Source of the DNA: Sphaerolaimus hirsutus
Lineage: Eukaryota; Nematoda; Chromadorea; Monhysterida; Sphaerolaimidae
Direction: 5' to 3'
DNA: 64,000 nt
Assembly: GCA_964036195.1 (NCBI GenBank)
Contig: OZ038457.1
Location: 16,147,147 to 16,211,146, forward strand
Shown: positions 13,401-22,830 of the stretch, one piece after another
Layout: each line of letters starts with the position of its first letter
Position numbering within the stretch: position 1 is the first letter of the stretch
Notes under the pieces: model-generated
Databases searched by the model: none
The model's input: the letters and a program-made list of their open reading frames with translations, nothing else
Told to the model about the DNA's origin: nothing
Translations under genes and position numbers: made by a program

Positions 13401-16400
13401 AATATGTCAATGCTGATGACAGCCAGAACCGTGATTGAGGCTTCAGAAATGGATACAGAGATGGAGCCTGAACAGCCACCACTACAGATTCAAGCGTTCT
13501 TGGACACAGGATCCCAGGGAACGTACATGTCAGAGAAAGTGGCCAAGAAACTCAATCTGAAGAGTACAGGTGAACACCACATCCAAGTGTACACTTTCGG
13601 AAATGAAAAGCCGCACTATAAAGTGGTACAGCAAGTGGAATTCAGAATGCGGCTCAGAAATGGCCAGAAAGTTGATATGGTGGCTGATGTGGTCCCGACG
13701 TTGACTACAGAACAAGTCAAAGTGCCTGTGTCAGAACAGGACGAAAAGTACCTGCAGAAGTACTTCCCAGATGAGAGTTACTTTGCAGACAGAATTCCCA
13801 AAGAAAAAGGGACAGAGTGCAAGTTCAAGCCAGACATTATAGTAGGCTTGAATTATTTCTGGGACTTGATGTCCAGAAACACCAGCACCACCAGACTTCC
13901 GTCAGGATTGTATGTCATTCCATCAGAATTGGGATTGCTGATGGGAGGTGGGCAGCTGACGAGCAACAGAAATCAATGGACCACGGATGGCGCATATCCG
14001 GTGGTGGTCAACACAATTGTGCATCAAATTCAGAGAGAAAAGTGGTACGAGGAAGCACCGTTATCAATTGCTCCTGTACCAAATGTCAAAGATATGGACA
14101 GACTGGATACCATTGGCATAATGGACCAGCCAGACCTCGTCGAGGATGATGAGGCCATCAAGCAATTCAATGAGAGTGTACAGAGAAACCCAGATGGACG
14201 GTACTCTGTAAAGTTCATGTACAAACCAAATTTGCATGAACTCCCAGATAACAAAGCAATGGCGTTCAAGAGGTTCAGGTACCTCACCAACAGGCTCAAG
14301 AGAGACCCAGAATTACTGGAGAAAATTCAGACAATTATGAAAACGCAAGAGGAGCAAGGAGTGATTGAGAAAGTGCAAGAGGATATTATGGATGGCAGAA
14401 AATTCCATATATTGCCTCATCAACCAGTGATAACGCCAGAGAAAACTACCACAAAGGTCAGAGAAGTATATGATGCTTCAGCCAAACCGCCAGGCATGCC
14501 AAGCTTGAATGAGTGCATGTACCGCGGTCCAGTTATACTACCACAGCTGGTAGGGATGCTGATGCGATTCCGATTGCATGGAATTGCACTGGTTGCAGAC
14601 ATAGAGAAAGCGTTTCTGCAGATTAGTCTGCAGGATAGTGACAGAGATGTGACAAGATTTCTGTGGTACAAGGATCCCACGAAACCATCCATGGAGGACA
14701 ACATTCAGATTTACAGATTTGCCAGAGTACCATTTGGTATAATCTGCAGCCCAGCGCTGCTGGCGCTGACAGTCAGATACCACCTGAATCAAGCTGGCAC
14801 AGAAAATGCAAAATTGATCGATGAAAATCTGTATGTGGATAATTTGATCCTCAGTGTGGAAACAGAGCAGAAAGCAATCGAATTGTACCAGGAATCCAAA
14901 GTGCTGTTCACAGAGGCACAGATGAATCTGAGAGAATGGAACAGCAACAATAAGAGCTTTACTTGGCAATTGGCAGAGTCAGATGTGGCCAAGGAAATTG
15001 TCACAACAGTTCTAGGAATGAAATGGGACACAGAAAGCGACCAGATGTGGCTGAAAACGCCAAAGACAGTTCAGCAATCACAATTATCAGAAACTGACCA
15101 GAAAATTAAACTTCCCACGAAAAGGACAGTCGCAAAGGTGACTGCGGGATGTTTTGATCCAATGGGACTCGTCAGTCCTGTCCTACTGCCAGCAAAGAGA
15201 TTTTTGCAGACGTTATGGCATTCAGGACCAAGTGCCAAAGAATGGGATACTCCCCTGTCTGAGGAACAGACAGCAATTTGGCAGCAATTGGAGACAGAGT
15301 TGCTCAAAGTTGGACAGATCAAGTTCAACAGAAATTTGAATTATCAGAGTGGTGCAGATGCACAACTGCACATTTTCGTTGATGCCTCAGCAATGGCATA
15401 CAGCGCAGCGGCATACATATGCCAGAAAACAGAAAATGACAGCGGCACGTCAAGCCTGCTGTACTCCAGATTGAGACTCGCTCCAAAGAAACCAGAAGTG
15501 ACAATTCCACGGCTGGAATTGTTAGCAATGTTGATCGGCAGCAGAATGTCGAAATTTATTCACAAAGAGCTCAAGGACGTCAAATTCAGCCAAACAGTTG
15601 TATGGTCAGATTCAACTTGTTGTCTGAAGTGGCTAACAACAGCGAAGCCACTGGCATGTTTTGTCAAGAACAGATTGGATGAAATCAAGAAAATTCAGAG
15701 CGAGACAGAGAACATGCACATCAGACACATCGCAGGACTGACATGGCCACAAGAGGCATGAGTATGTCAGAGTTGGAGGGCAGTAACCTGTGGTGGAAGG
15801 GGCCAGAATGGCTAATGACTGGAGAGTGGCCAGAGCCGAAAGTGGAGCCAGTTACGCCAGAAGTAATGGCAGAAATCAGGAAAGAAGAGCTCAAGTTCCC
15901 AAAAGCCAGTCCAATTTACCTGGGCGCCACACAGCAAGTGGTCAGTGACCCAGATGCCAGCAATGTGCAAGCTGATGAAAGCAAGCAAAGCAACCCATTG
16001 GGAATTGAGATTCAGAGATTCTCATCACTGACAAAGTTACTGGATGCAACAGTATACGTGATGAGATTTGTGCGACAGATGCACAAAAGGCGCAGCAAAA
16101 ATGACAGTCAGAATGGATTGTCAGAAATCATGGAAAGTATATGTGGTACAATAAAACCACAGGGAATTATCAGCATTGAAGAAAGAGAGATTGCGTTGAA
16201 ATATTGGATCAAGGTGACGCAACAAAATCATTACAAAAGAGTGGCAGAGATTCTGGCAACAGGCCATAGCAAAGGCAGCCAGAATGGCAAGAAAACAGCT
16301 GCAGACCAGCAGTTGATCAAATGGCTCAATGTGCAAATGCATCAGGATGGAATCCTGAAGTGCCACGGCAGAATGGAGCATACAGACCCACAGGAGGTCA

Positions 16401-19400
16401 CAGTGCCACTCATACTGTTGCCAGCAACGGCTACAGTGACTCAGCTGATCGTCAGAGACCAGCATGAGAAGTTGATGCACGCAGGAGTGCAACACACATT
16501 GGCAGCGATCAGACAAAGGTACTGGATTACACAGGGCAGACGGGTGATCTACAATGTAACCAAAACCTGCCCAACCTGTAAGAAATTGGGAGCGAAGCCG
16601 TACCAGCTTCCACCAATGCCAGATTTACCAGAAACCAGAGTTCAGAGAGCCAGACCGTTCCAGTACACGGGCTTGGATTATTTGGGACCAGTTTGGTACA
16701 AAGTGGACAAAGATCACAGGAAAATGTGGATCTGTTTGTTCACATGTATGGTGACACGTGCAGTTCACCTGGAAAGTGTGCTAGACATGACAGCACAGGA
16801 ATTCCTGAACGCAGTCAGGAGATTCATTGCCAGGCGTGGAAAGCCTGAAGCAGTTATTTCAGACAATGCAACGCAATTCAAATTGACAGAAAGTGCTCAG
16901 CTCAAGCACTAACAAGGCCATTAATACTGGGAAAGAATGGTCAGAAATGGTCAAAAGTGGAGCAGTACAGACATACTGCTCACAGCAACAAATCCAGTGG
17001 AACATGACTACTCCTATGGCACCGTGGCAGGGAGGAGTCTATGAGAGAATGGTGGGCATCACCAAGAAACATTTCAAGGCAGCTGTGGGGCACAGAATGT
17101 TAACCCTGCAAGAATTGTTGACACTTCTGCCAGAAGTCGAGGCAGTGATCAACAGCAGGCCAATCTCTTATATCTATGGTGATGTAAAAAGTCTCAGAGT
17201 GCTGACGCCAAAAGACTTCCTGACAGGGGAAGGTCAGATTGGAGCACCACAGTTTGATGCAGACAAAGATGGAGAATTTGTACCCAGAATGGATAACGCA
17301 GCGAAACTGCAGAAATATTGGGAGACAACCCAGCAAACTTTGAATAAGTTCTGGGACTTGTGGCATCAAGAGTACATTCCGAGCTTGAGGGAAAGAACTC
17401 AGGTGACGCACAAACATGGCAGATTGACAGCGACTCAAGAACCCAAAGTGAATGAAGTTGTGCTGATTTATGAAGAGAACATGCCCAGAGGTGCATGGAG
17501 GATGGGTCGCATCGAGCAGTTAGAGCCCAGCAAAGATGGACAGATTCGCTCAGCAAAAGTCAGAACTGCCAACAGAAATGTGGTCAGCAGGCCACTCAAT
17601 CAATTGTATCCGCTGGAAATCAATTCAAAGACAATGGATATCCCAGAGACAGCAGTGACAGTCAAGGTGGATTTACTGGACCCAGCAATTGTCCAGAAAC
17701 ATGTCAGAAATCAGAGCTCAAACAGAGACTCTGTACCAAACCCTGCTCAGAGGAACTCAGCATCAGATAGAGTCCTGAGGAGTGCAACAGGGAAAGCCAC
17801 AGCAACCACCAGCAGTCTGGTGATTGGAATGCTGTGCATGGTGTTGATGCTGACAGGCATGTCAGAGTCAGCAACGCTGAGAGAAGCCGGCAAAGCTTAC
17901 AGCGAAGTATTTTCCAGAACATACGTTCTAGAAACCTCGACAGTAAGGCCACCATCATTGGCAGCGCATCACGGATTGCCGCCTTTGCCTTCAGAATGGC
18001 CACCAAAATCTGTCAGAGAAATGCAGACTTATGAGAGATTCAAGGATGCAATTAAGGATCATCCTGTGGAACAAGTGATCAGTTCACAAAGCCAGAAGTA
18101 TCAGATTTGCACCAGTGGAAGGCATGGACATGCGCTTACAGTTCCTGAAGAAGTGCAGTGCCATATCCCACCAAGGAATTTTGTCAAGGCAATGAAAGTT
18201 ACACTTTATGCACAGAGACAGATTCCACAGAAAGAGAAAGCATACAGATGCTACATCAGAATCAAAGAGATCATCACACACACCAGTTTCTGGGGAGCGA
18301 AAGGCATTACAGGCAATTTTGAGAAATACCAGCAAGTTGGCGTGGTAGCCTGTAACTATGCAAGAATTCACAAGATGTTCAGAGGAACACCTTTGGTGGA
18401 AATGGAGCCCAGAGTGTGGACAACCAATCAAACCTTGAATGTGGAATATTCATGGTGTTGCCATGACAAAGAGAATGTCGTCAGTAATTTCTACATGGAA
18501 GAAGGAACCGTGGCTTCACTGAAAGACTGTAATCAGCGACTTGCAAGATTTCAGCCAGTGCAGAGCCATGATGGGACATTGCAGAGACCACAATTATGGA
18601 ATCACAGTGTGGGATACAGAGAACTTCAAGCATCAATGTGCATATGAGAGAATTGGCAGATTCAAATCAGAAATATCTGGCCAGACAATTATTGTATCAA
18701 AATTGCAAGCAGCATACTCCCACAGCAACAAGACAAAGAGGCCAATTGGCTCAGAATGTGTTCCAGGAGACACATACTACACCGATCAAGGAGGTGTATT
18801 CATCCAGTTTGACAGAAGAGAAGATGTACCTGTGGAATGGGCAATGCCAGGAAAGATAGTGGAGGCGAGAGAGTCAACAATCAGTGGAACATTGTATGCC
18901 AGATTGGACGACAGAAACTCCAAGTTTCAGTTCCTGCAACATGTGGTCAGAGAGATGACTCAGGCACAATTTGCGATTGTATGGCATCAGTTATGTCAAC
19001 TTCGCAAGAACCAGCTGGACATGTTGACTCAGCTTTTCCGCATCGATCCAACATTGGGAATTCGAGCCATGCTGGGAAGACAGGATGTTCATGCAGAATG
19101 GGCTGGAGAAGCAATTATGTTTTGGGAATGCAAGGAAGTGCAGCCATACATAATTTATCAAACAGGAAAAGTGGGAGAGACATGCTACAAATACACACCA
19201 ATGAGATTGGACAAAGACGGGCCCTTGTGGTTCAAGAGCCCAGGCAGCAGAGACTTGGTAGAGAAATCACCAGAAGAGGACTGCAGCCACACCACACCGC
19301 ACCTGTACAGAAATGAACATGGACAGTGGAAGTCCGCACATGGAATGGTGCATGTCACAGAGACGCCAATTGAAATGACATGGAAAGGACAGTGGCAGGC

Positions 19401-22400
19401 CTTCACGTTTGACGCGCCTCACCTGTTCACCAACATTGTCAACAGAGCAACCAATTTCATGGATGTCAGAGGCCAGATTCAGAGACTACAGAATTTGGAG
19501 CATGTGCAGAACCAGTTGATCGATTACACAGCAGATATGTCATTGGATCCCAGAGTGATCAGAAATTCAATAGAAGGCATTGGAGCTGGAATTGGACAGA
19601 CAGCAGCAGGAATCGGCAAAGCATATGGTCACTATATATCTGGAGTATCAAAAGGGTACACCAACTTTATGGGAGGAATGCTGAAAGGACCCTTTCAAGT
19701 GATCATCAACACAATCGCAATGCTGCTGGGAATCACAATCCTGGTAGCTGGAATCGTAGCTGCAGGATACCTGTGGTACAATTGGAGAATTGCCACAGGG
19801 AAGCCAGTGATTCCACCATGCGTATACACATGCATATGGAAATGCATAGTGTGCCCGTTCAAATGCATATGGCTATGCTTCAAAGCCATCAGATATACTA
19901 TCAAGAAATCAACTCAGAAAGAGACCAATTATCCACAAAGGAAAGTACGCAAGACAGAGTTGAGACCAGCAATCAAGAGGAGAGCCAGATCCAACTCAAC
20001 ACAGTCTGTCAGATTTGCCAGGAGAGCAGAAACAGAGGACAGAATGGCAAAGTCACTATCAGCATACGTTCAGCCAGATGAAAGTTCAGCTGATGAAGGA
20101 CAAGTCAGAGCCAGGAACAGAGATAGTGTTCACATGCCTGATATCCGCAAATTCACCACACGCGAACGCGCAGGAAGCGACACGGGCAACTACCTGCTTC
20201 ATCATCAGGCTAGGTCGGCGTTGGCATCACCAGCAACCGGACCTGTAACCTCACGCACGCCCACGACTTCGCGCACGACTACGTTCACCACCGAGGCGAC
20301 TGTGGAGACGCCACTCATCACTTTGGCGCCCACCACCACCAGCATGTGATGTTGCTGCAACAACGGGGTGCAGCAACTCTTCCGCCCGGAGTGTGCTGAC
20401 CGTGGCAAAATGGATGGATAAAGAAATACAGAGAATTGATAATTAGGCTCATATTCGCACATTTACTTATTTGCACTATTTTACTTTTCATGCACTATAT
20501 TTATTTACCACGCAAAATATCAAATTATATATTTCCTGCACTATATTATTTATCCATGGAGAATATTTAATTAGGAAAGTGTTTTATGAGTAATAGATAT
20601 GTTTATGTGAAATATTTAGGTTAAAAAGTCAAATAAGTTATTATTAGGTGTATTAACATGAAATTAGGCTCATTCAACTCGCCGTAATTTTCTGATCATG
20701 ATTATATATACATTTGCATAGTTTACTTGCAATTTACAAAAGTCAAAACTTGTAAATATTTACGTGCTGCATAATTATCTAGGCTAGCGTCCTAATAGAG
20801 AAATGGTGCCCTGTGTGTAACTAGCATTTACTGTGCAAAGCCCTTCGCATAGGCATAATTGTCATAACCTCGCTCACAACTATTTATATTTACTTAATAA
20901 TTATAATACCCCGCTCAATCAAATATATTAAAGACTCTGCTCAATTACAATACCCATTTACCTCGAATAAGTCCCAATTTTACTAGATTATTCAACATAC
21001 GCTTCCAGAAAGTGATTATTATTATCATGTTGAATATACCTTATTCTATTTACGTCATTAGGAACATTTGCACTACTATTTACAGTTTCAAACCCTAATT
21101 TATTAGTTCCAATGTGCGTCAATGTTTTCTGACAAATTGAAGCAAATTAGTAAATCGGCCGAGTTTGCCGACTTCGCGCCTCAAGATTAATAGTTTTTCC
21201 ATTAGCCCAATTTGTACCTGGTATTTCTTTACCATAATTATTTGAATGTATGCACGCGCAGTATAAGGCAACTGTTTCGGCTAGATGTGTTTATTTGTTG
21301 CATTTATGTCTTATTTGTGCATTTGTATTAGGAAATTACTGTAGCTGTTTTTCTATACGTGATTTCCGTGTCTTAGCTACTTTGAGAGTTTTTACTTCAG
21401 TCTGCGGACCCCAAGCTACTGAACGAAAATAAGCTAGCGATAGAAACTTCGAATAGGAAGCTCGCTAGGCTTTGCGCTTTTGTAACACGCTGTATCTGAT
21501 CGAAATAAAGTACCTGAAACAATTCGAACCCCCCTTTTCAACATACAACTACGAAATAAACTCAACTTGGCTGTCGACAAGTGGACGTTCGGCAACAACG
21601 GGAAGTCAACCACTCTAAAGGCCGTTTCTCACTACGGTCTTGGAGCTGCTGGATTCGGTGGTAGAAGACGCTGACTTCGGTGGCTTCATCACAAGTTCCC
21701 CCTCAAAAAAGTCAAAAATTCCAGTCAAAAAGTCAAGGGGAATTATGCGACCAAATACGTATTATCTTACGTATTAGCAAATACATACGAGCAAATTATC
21801 TAGCAGTAGATGCACCCCTTCGATTCACCTGGCGGTTCTTTTCTCTCCATATCCTCTAATTTTTTGTCTTTCTCGGATTTTTTCGATTTCTCTCCTTCCT
21901 TTTTATCATCATCCTTCGTTTCCTTGTCGTTTTTTCCGTCGGCCGCATTATCGCCCTTTATGCCCTGTAAAAGTTAGCACGCAATTCTATAACTTTTAGC
22001 TTCACAGCCATTTCCCCAATTATTTATTTGAATGTAGAGAAAAGTGCTTACCTAGTATTATACCGTTCATTGATGAAAGCTTATTTCTTTACTGTTTTAT
22101 CAAGTATTGAAGGATTTGTTAGAAATTGACTAACAAATTCCACCAAAATCGAAACACTGCATACCAATCGAGAGCTTATCAATCAAGATGGCTAAAAATC
22201 GAGATTCCCTCTGATAATGACTAGAACCCACAGAAGTCCCCTACTAGTTACTACCGCAACCGCATATCCGATTGATAGAAATGACATCACACTGCCCTAG
22301 CACTTTCTTTGCTTTGACTCTTTACAAAACTTTATTTTGTTGACATCCCAGACCGATTTTTTGACGCCGACAGCCGTCCCTTTCTTCTTGATGGCTGCAC

Positions 22401-22506
22401 AGCGAGCCAGCAGCACTGCGCCGGCGCACATTGCGACCAGGAAGGCGGCCATTGTGCCGCCCAGCAGTGGGACGTGGCCAGACGTCAGCATCAGTAGCGC
22501 GGACAT
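4493..22506 (-). CDS. Lysine-rich single-pass ER-type membrane protein A
   Basis: Exons in coding order: 22354-22506, 21830-21964, 8470-8811, 8060-8143, 6155-6205, 5597-5758 and 4493-5050. All junctions are phase 0 and the total is 494 aa. A second phase-consistent choice ends exon 2 at 21817 and starts exon 3 at 8819, giving 501 aa. An in-frame ATG at 22524 would add six residues. Residues ~15-37 form one membrane helix (AAFLVAMCAGAVLLARCA) followed by KKK; the positive-inside rule predicts a luminal N-terminus and cytosolic remainder, as in ribosome-binding protein p180. Exon 2 is a Lys/Asp/Glu run. Exon 3 carries 14-residue repeats (KAKPSEDKAKPADD). Later exons are Pro/Ala/Lys-rich (TTTPKGAG) and end in KEKE-like repeats (DEKAKDKKGDKSKEK). 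There is no globular domain or p180-type coiled coil. Triadin/junctin-like is the alternative, but the charge pattern argues against that topology. The function is not recognised. Confidence 0.8.
6391..7308. mobile_element. Mariner-type MITE (CCGTATTACCTCGAA termini), split by a hAT MITE
   Basis: Inverted termini CCGTATTACCTCGAATTAACC and TATTTCGAGGTAATACGG are flanked by TA on both sides. The interior consists of imperfect units of C runs with CTCGAAATACCCCCC and AATTTCGGCTGGGGAAATAAT. There is no transposase. A 432-bp hAT-type element (6848-7279) is inserted near the right end. The element lies in an intron of lysine-rich gene A. Confidence 0.8.
6848..7279. mobile_element. hAT-type MITE, GGCGCC-rich family, copy 1
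   Basis: The termini CAGGGCCGTATCCAGG and CCTGGATACGTCCCTG are flanked by a perfect 8-bp duplication, CCCTGGGG (6840-6847 and 7280-7287). The interior has long G and C tracts and a run of overlapping palindromes based on ATGGCGCCATGGCG. It has no open reading frame of transposase type. Three other copies lie at 27981, 59870 and 60601. Confidence 0.9.
7441..7846. mobile_element. Mariner-type MITE, CCGTATTACCTCGAA family
   Basis: Inverted termini CCGTATTACCTCGAATTATC and GTATTTCGAGGTAATACGG with flanking TA. The interior again has polyC tracts and the AATTTTGCTGGCGAAATAATAAACCCC motif shared with the element at 6391. It is non-coding and lies in the same intron of gene A. Confidence 0.8.
8498..8646. 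repeat. 42-bp coding tandem repeat in gene A exon 3
   Basis: A 42-bp unit (GGTTTTGCTTTGTCTTCGGA on the plus strand and onward) is repeated about three times with almost no divergence. On the coding strand it encodes 14-residue units with KAKPSEDKAKPADD. The near-identity at DNA level indicates recent expansion or gene conversion, so copy number may vary between individuals. Confidence 0.85.
9138..10439 (+). repeat. 5' LTR of the BEL/Pao element
   Basis: Direct repeat of 20392-21693 with TG...CA ends. A candidate poly(A) signal AATAAA lies at 10250-10255, about 190 bases before the LTR end. The LTR is AT-rich with no believable gene. Confidence 0.97.
10440..10457 (+). promoter_or_regulatory. 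Presumed tRNA primer-binding site
   Basis: The sequence immediately after the 5' LTR begins TGGCGCAGTGAGCAGGG. TGG is the complement of a tRNA CCA end and the position is canonical for minus-strand priming. I cannot assign the tRNA without a tRNA set from the host. Confidence 0.75.
10458..11666 (+). other. 5' untranslated leader of the BEL/Pao element
   Basis: About 1.2 kb between the primer-binding site and the Gag start. It contains short direct repeats (AGGGCTGTAGCTGACAGA twice near 10980; GTGTCACAGG-type units near 11220 and 11600; AACGCGTGAGAACACGTCAG near 11500). Several overlapping ORFs of up to 150 codons show no domain. It presumably holds packaging and translation signals. Confidence 0.6.
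11667..15761 (+). CDS. BEL/Pao Gag-protease-RT-RNase H polyprotein
   Basis: The start is the ATG at 11667 (MVSPTGHIRK); upstream in-frame codons begin at a GTG. Order of domains: a DUF1759-type Gag region (FTGEIVKFRSWWQMFESHIH), three Cys/His clusters between 12915 and 13116 (CLRCLQKGHYMNQC is the clearest knuckle), and an aspartic protease with LDTGSQG near 13500. The reverse transcriptase has its first catalytic Asp in VADIEKAF near 14590 and the YVDN box at 14831-14842, where most reverse transcriptases have YVDD/YMDD. RNase H follows with FVDAS near 15376 and WSDS near 15606. The frame ends at 15761 where the reading frame changes, just before the Pro/Asp-type linker to integrase expected in this family. 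Confidence 0.95.
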   Translation: MVSPTGHIRKTLGPAKHRVDSRLAREYAKYDPEIFAGATKEEKRTEMRRVIASVKQEGAKLESAMTAVRTQFDAWRDVVKDIDEPDQMEQEQKIYQDSYEEYANMSDLVTQKIAAMNVYIEELQDMIQQLSGSTMYEVNTAFIQQMAAQMALTAQGAAPGASSTNATTAKSVKLQKLEVEQFTGEIVKFRSWWQMFESHIHNRTDLEDISKFSYLRSLLKGSAFGMISGLSVTAENYAPAIAMLKKRYDQPVVVRNTLMSNIMKLRQARNTCQDMRILFDAIERLLQQLESLGESVEHPMLLSQLQQKVPPEVLREIQKEQGTEEALTVENFRKLFGKQLALSEAVQHAQQTEAPVQQLRQGFGNNPRAQQFNNRFQGNGNRFRGPENPRTSTGSMSVIQNGQSAPQAGFMNPGRPCVFCNDTQQLHFNDKCPKFKTARERRVILSKAERCLRCLQKGHYMNQCQFTINCFYCKSNRHHTAVCPEKFGDNSNGNAGRQIPAFKANGQQSGQQSANNGRKSVPTAGRPAQSQQKKATVNCVTVEEAGPEVVETETISSTVVTEPNTKQQNTSVNLSVNRNMSMLMTARTVIEASEMDTEMEPEQPPLQIQAFLDTGSQGTYMSEKVAKKLNLKSTGEHHIQVYTFGNEKPHYKVVQQVEFRMRLRNGQKVDMVADVVPTLTTEQVKVPVSEQDEKYLQKYFPDESYFADRIPKEKGTECKFKPDIIVGLNYFWDLMSRNTSTTRLPSGLYVIPSELGLLMGGGQLTSNRNQWTTDGAYPVVVNTIVHQIQREKWYEEAPLSIAPVPNVKDMDRLDTIGIMDQPDLVEDDEAIKQFNESVQRNPDGRYSVKFMYKPNLHELPDNKAMAFKRFRYLTNRLKRDPELLEKIQTIMKTQEEQGVIEKVQEDIMDGRKFHILPHQPVITPEKTTTKVREVYDASAKPPGMPSLNECMYRGPVILPQLVGMLMRFRLHGIALVADIEKAFLQISLQDSDRDVTRFLWYKDPTKPSMEDNIQIYRFARVPFGIICSPALLALTVRYHLNQAGTENAKLIDENLYVDNLILSVETEQKAIELYQESKVLFTEAQMNLREWNSNNKSFTWQLAESDVAKEIVTTVLGMKWDTESDQMWLKTPKTVQQSQLSETDQKIKLPTKRTVAKVTAGCFDPMGLVSPVLLPAKRFLQTLWHSGPSAKEWDTPLSEEQTAIWQQLETELLKVGQIKFNRNLNYQSGADAQLHIFVDASAMAYSAAAYICQKTENDSGTSSLLYSRLRLAPKKPEVTIPRLELLAMLIGSRMSKFIHKELKDVKFSQTVVWSDSTCCLKWLTTAKPLACFVKNRLDEIKKIQSETENMHIRHIAGLTWPQEA
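15743..16912 (+). pseudogene. BEL/Pao integrase N-terminal part (frame-shifted segment)
   Basis: Continues the polyprotein in another frame. It starts with the LWWKGPEWL motif typical of the BEL/Pao linker, then the His/Cys zinc-binding module (DQHEKLMHAG ... CPTCKKLG, 16455-16590), then the catalytic core with its first Asp in GLDYLGP (about 16671) and its second in SDNATQF (about 16860). It ends at 16912 shortly after the second catalytic Asp. Relative to the preceding ORF this segment is shifted, so it would not be translated without recoding or an upstream sequence error. Confidence 0.9.
16893..18647 (+). pseudogene. BEL/Pao integrase C-terminal part continuing into envelope-like N-terminus
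   Basis: The frame resumes directly after the second break. The catalytic Glu of integrase is in GGVYERMVG (about 17038), followed by VINSRPISY and a C-terminal region with RPLNQLYPLE (about 17600). Without a stop codon the frame continues into a hydrophobic segment (SSLVIGMLCMVLMLTG, 17811-17861) resembling a signal peptide, then a Cys-containing ectodomain-like stretch. So the envelope-like region is fused in frame to Pol here and has no separate start. A methionine at the hydrophobic segment, splicing or proteolysis could release it. The frame ends at 18647. Confidence 0.85.
18541..20349 (+). pseudogene. Envelope-like glycoprotein, main part and transmembrane anchor
   Basis: Third frame, overlapping the end of the previous segment by about 100 bases. 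It encodes a long Cys-containing ectodomain, a C-terminal helical stretch (FTNIVNRATNFMDVRGQIQR onward), a Gly/Ala-rich region (IGAGIGQTAAGIGKAYG), one strong membrane segment (about residues 384-414, MLLGITILVAGIVAAGYLWY) and a Cys-rich post-membrane tail (CVYTCIWKCIVC). A long basic, Thr-rich cytosolic tail follows. This layout is that of a class I or class III viral fusion glycoprotein acquired by an LTR element. I cannot assign the viral source by eye; arthropod chuvirus-like glycoproteins known from other BEL/Pao elements are one candidate. Confidence 0.75.
20350..20391 (+). other. Short 3' untranslated stretch before the 3' LTR
   Basis: Only 42 bases separate the last stop codon from the 3' LTR. 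The bases next to the LTR (CTTCCGCCCGGAG) are not a clean purine run, so the polypurine tract is atypical or short. Confidence 0.5.
20392..21693 (+). repeat. 3' LTR of the BEL/Pao element
   Basis: Same length as the 5' LTR and aligned at a constant offset of 11254 bases. Scanning by eye I found one mismatch. The matching poly(A) signal AATAAA is at 21504-21509. Confidence 0.97.
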
Positions 22507-22830
22507 GGCGTCCGCGCGACACACTCGTTCCGCTCGCGTCAGTTATTTATCAGTCGGTGCCCCGGCCTCGCCGCGTGGTGCACGAGAAAGCTGGTCGCTT
22601 TAAGTTCTGCCCCTCGTGTGCACCCCGGCTGGCCTTCTCGACATAGTTTTATACTTCGTTGATGTCGTTTTATGCGTTTGCGTGTTGTAAAGGCTATGTT
22701 TTTTTTGCTAGGCCGGAATTGCGAATATTGTCATTGTCTTGGTGTTTTTGCATTTTTTATCAGACTGTACATACAAATATTTACATATCGATTTAGGTAC
22801 ACATAAATCAGGCAGTCACGGTGGGTAAAG

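Larger units (their letters stand above)
9138..21693 (+). mobile_element. Full-length BEL/Pao LTR retrotransposon with envelope-like gene
   Basis: Two 1302-bp LTRs begin TGTGCTGACC and end CTTCATCACA. They are flanked by the 5-bp duplication AGTTC (9133-9137 and 21694-21698), as expected for BEL/Pao. The body encodes Gag with zinc knuckles, aspartic protease, reverse transcriptase, RNase H, integrase and an envelope-like glycoprotein. It sits antisense in the intron of lysine-rich gene A. The LTRs appear identical except for A at about 10369 versus G at about 21623, so the insertion is very recent. Nevertheless the internal coding region changes frame three times (near 15.75, 16.9 and 18.55 kb), so this copy looks coding-defective unless those are assembly errors or programmed shifts. 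Confidence 0.97.
8943..21771. mobile_element. CCGTATTTG-type MITE into which the BEL/Pao element inserted
   Basis: The left end TACCGTATTTGCTTGAAAAA and the right end (near 21740-21771, GGGGAATTATGCGACCAAAT then ACGTA) are imperfect inverted copies, and ATTCCTCCCCTCGAATAATT-type sequence occurs on the left side. The BEL/Pao element and its AGTTC duplication interrupt it. The BEL insertion is therefore younger than this MITE copy. Confidence 0.6.
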
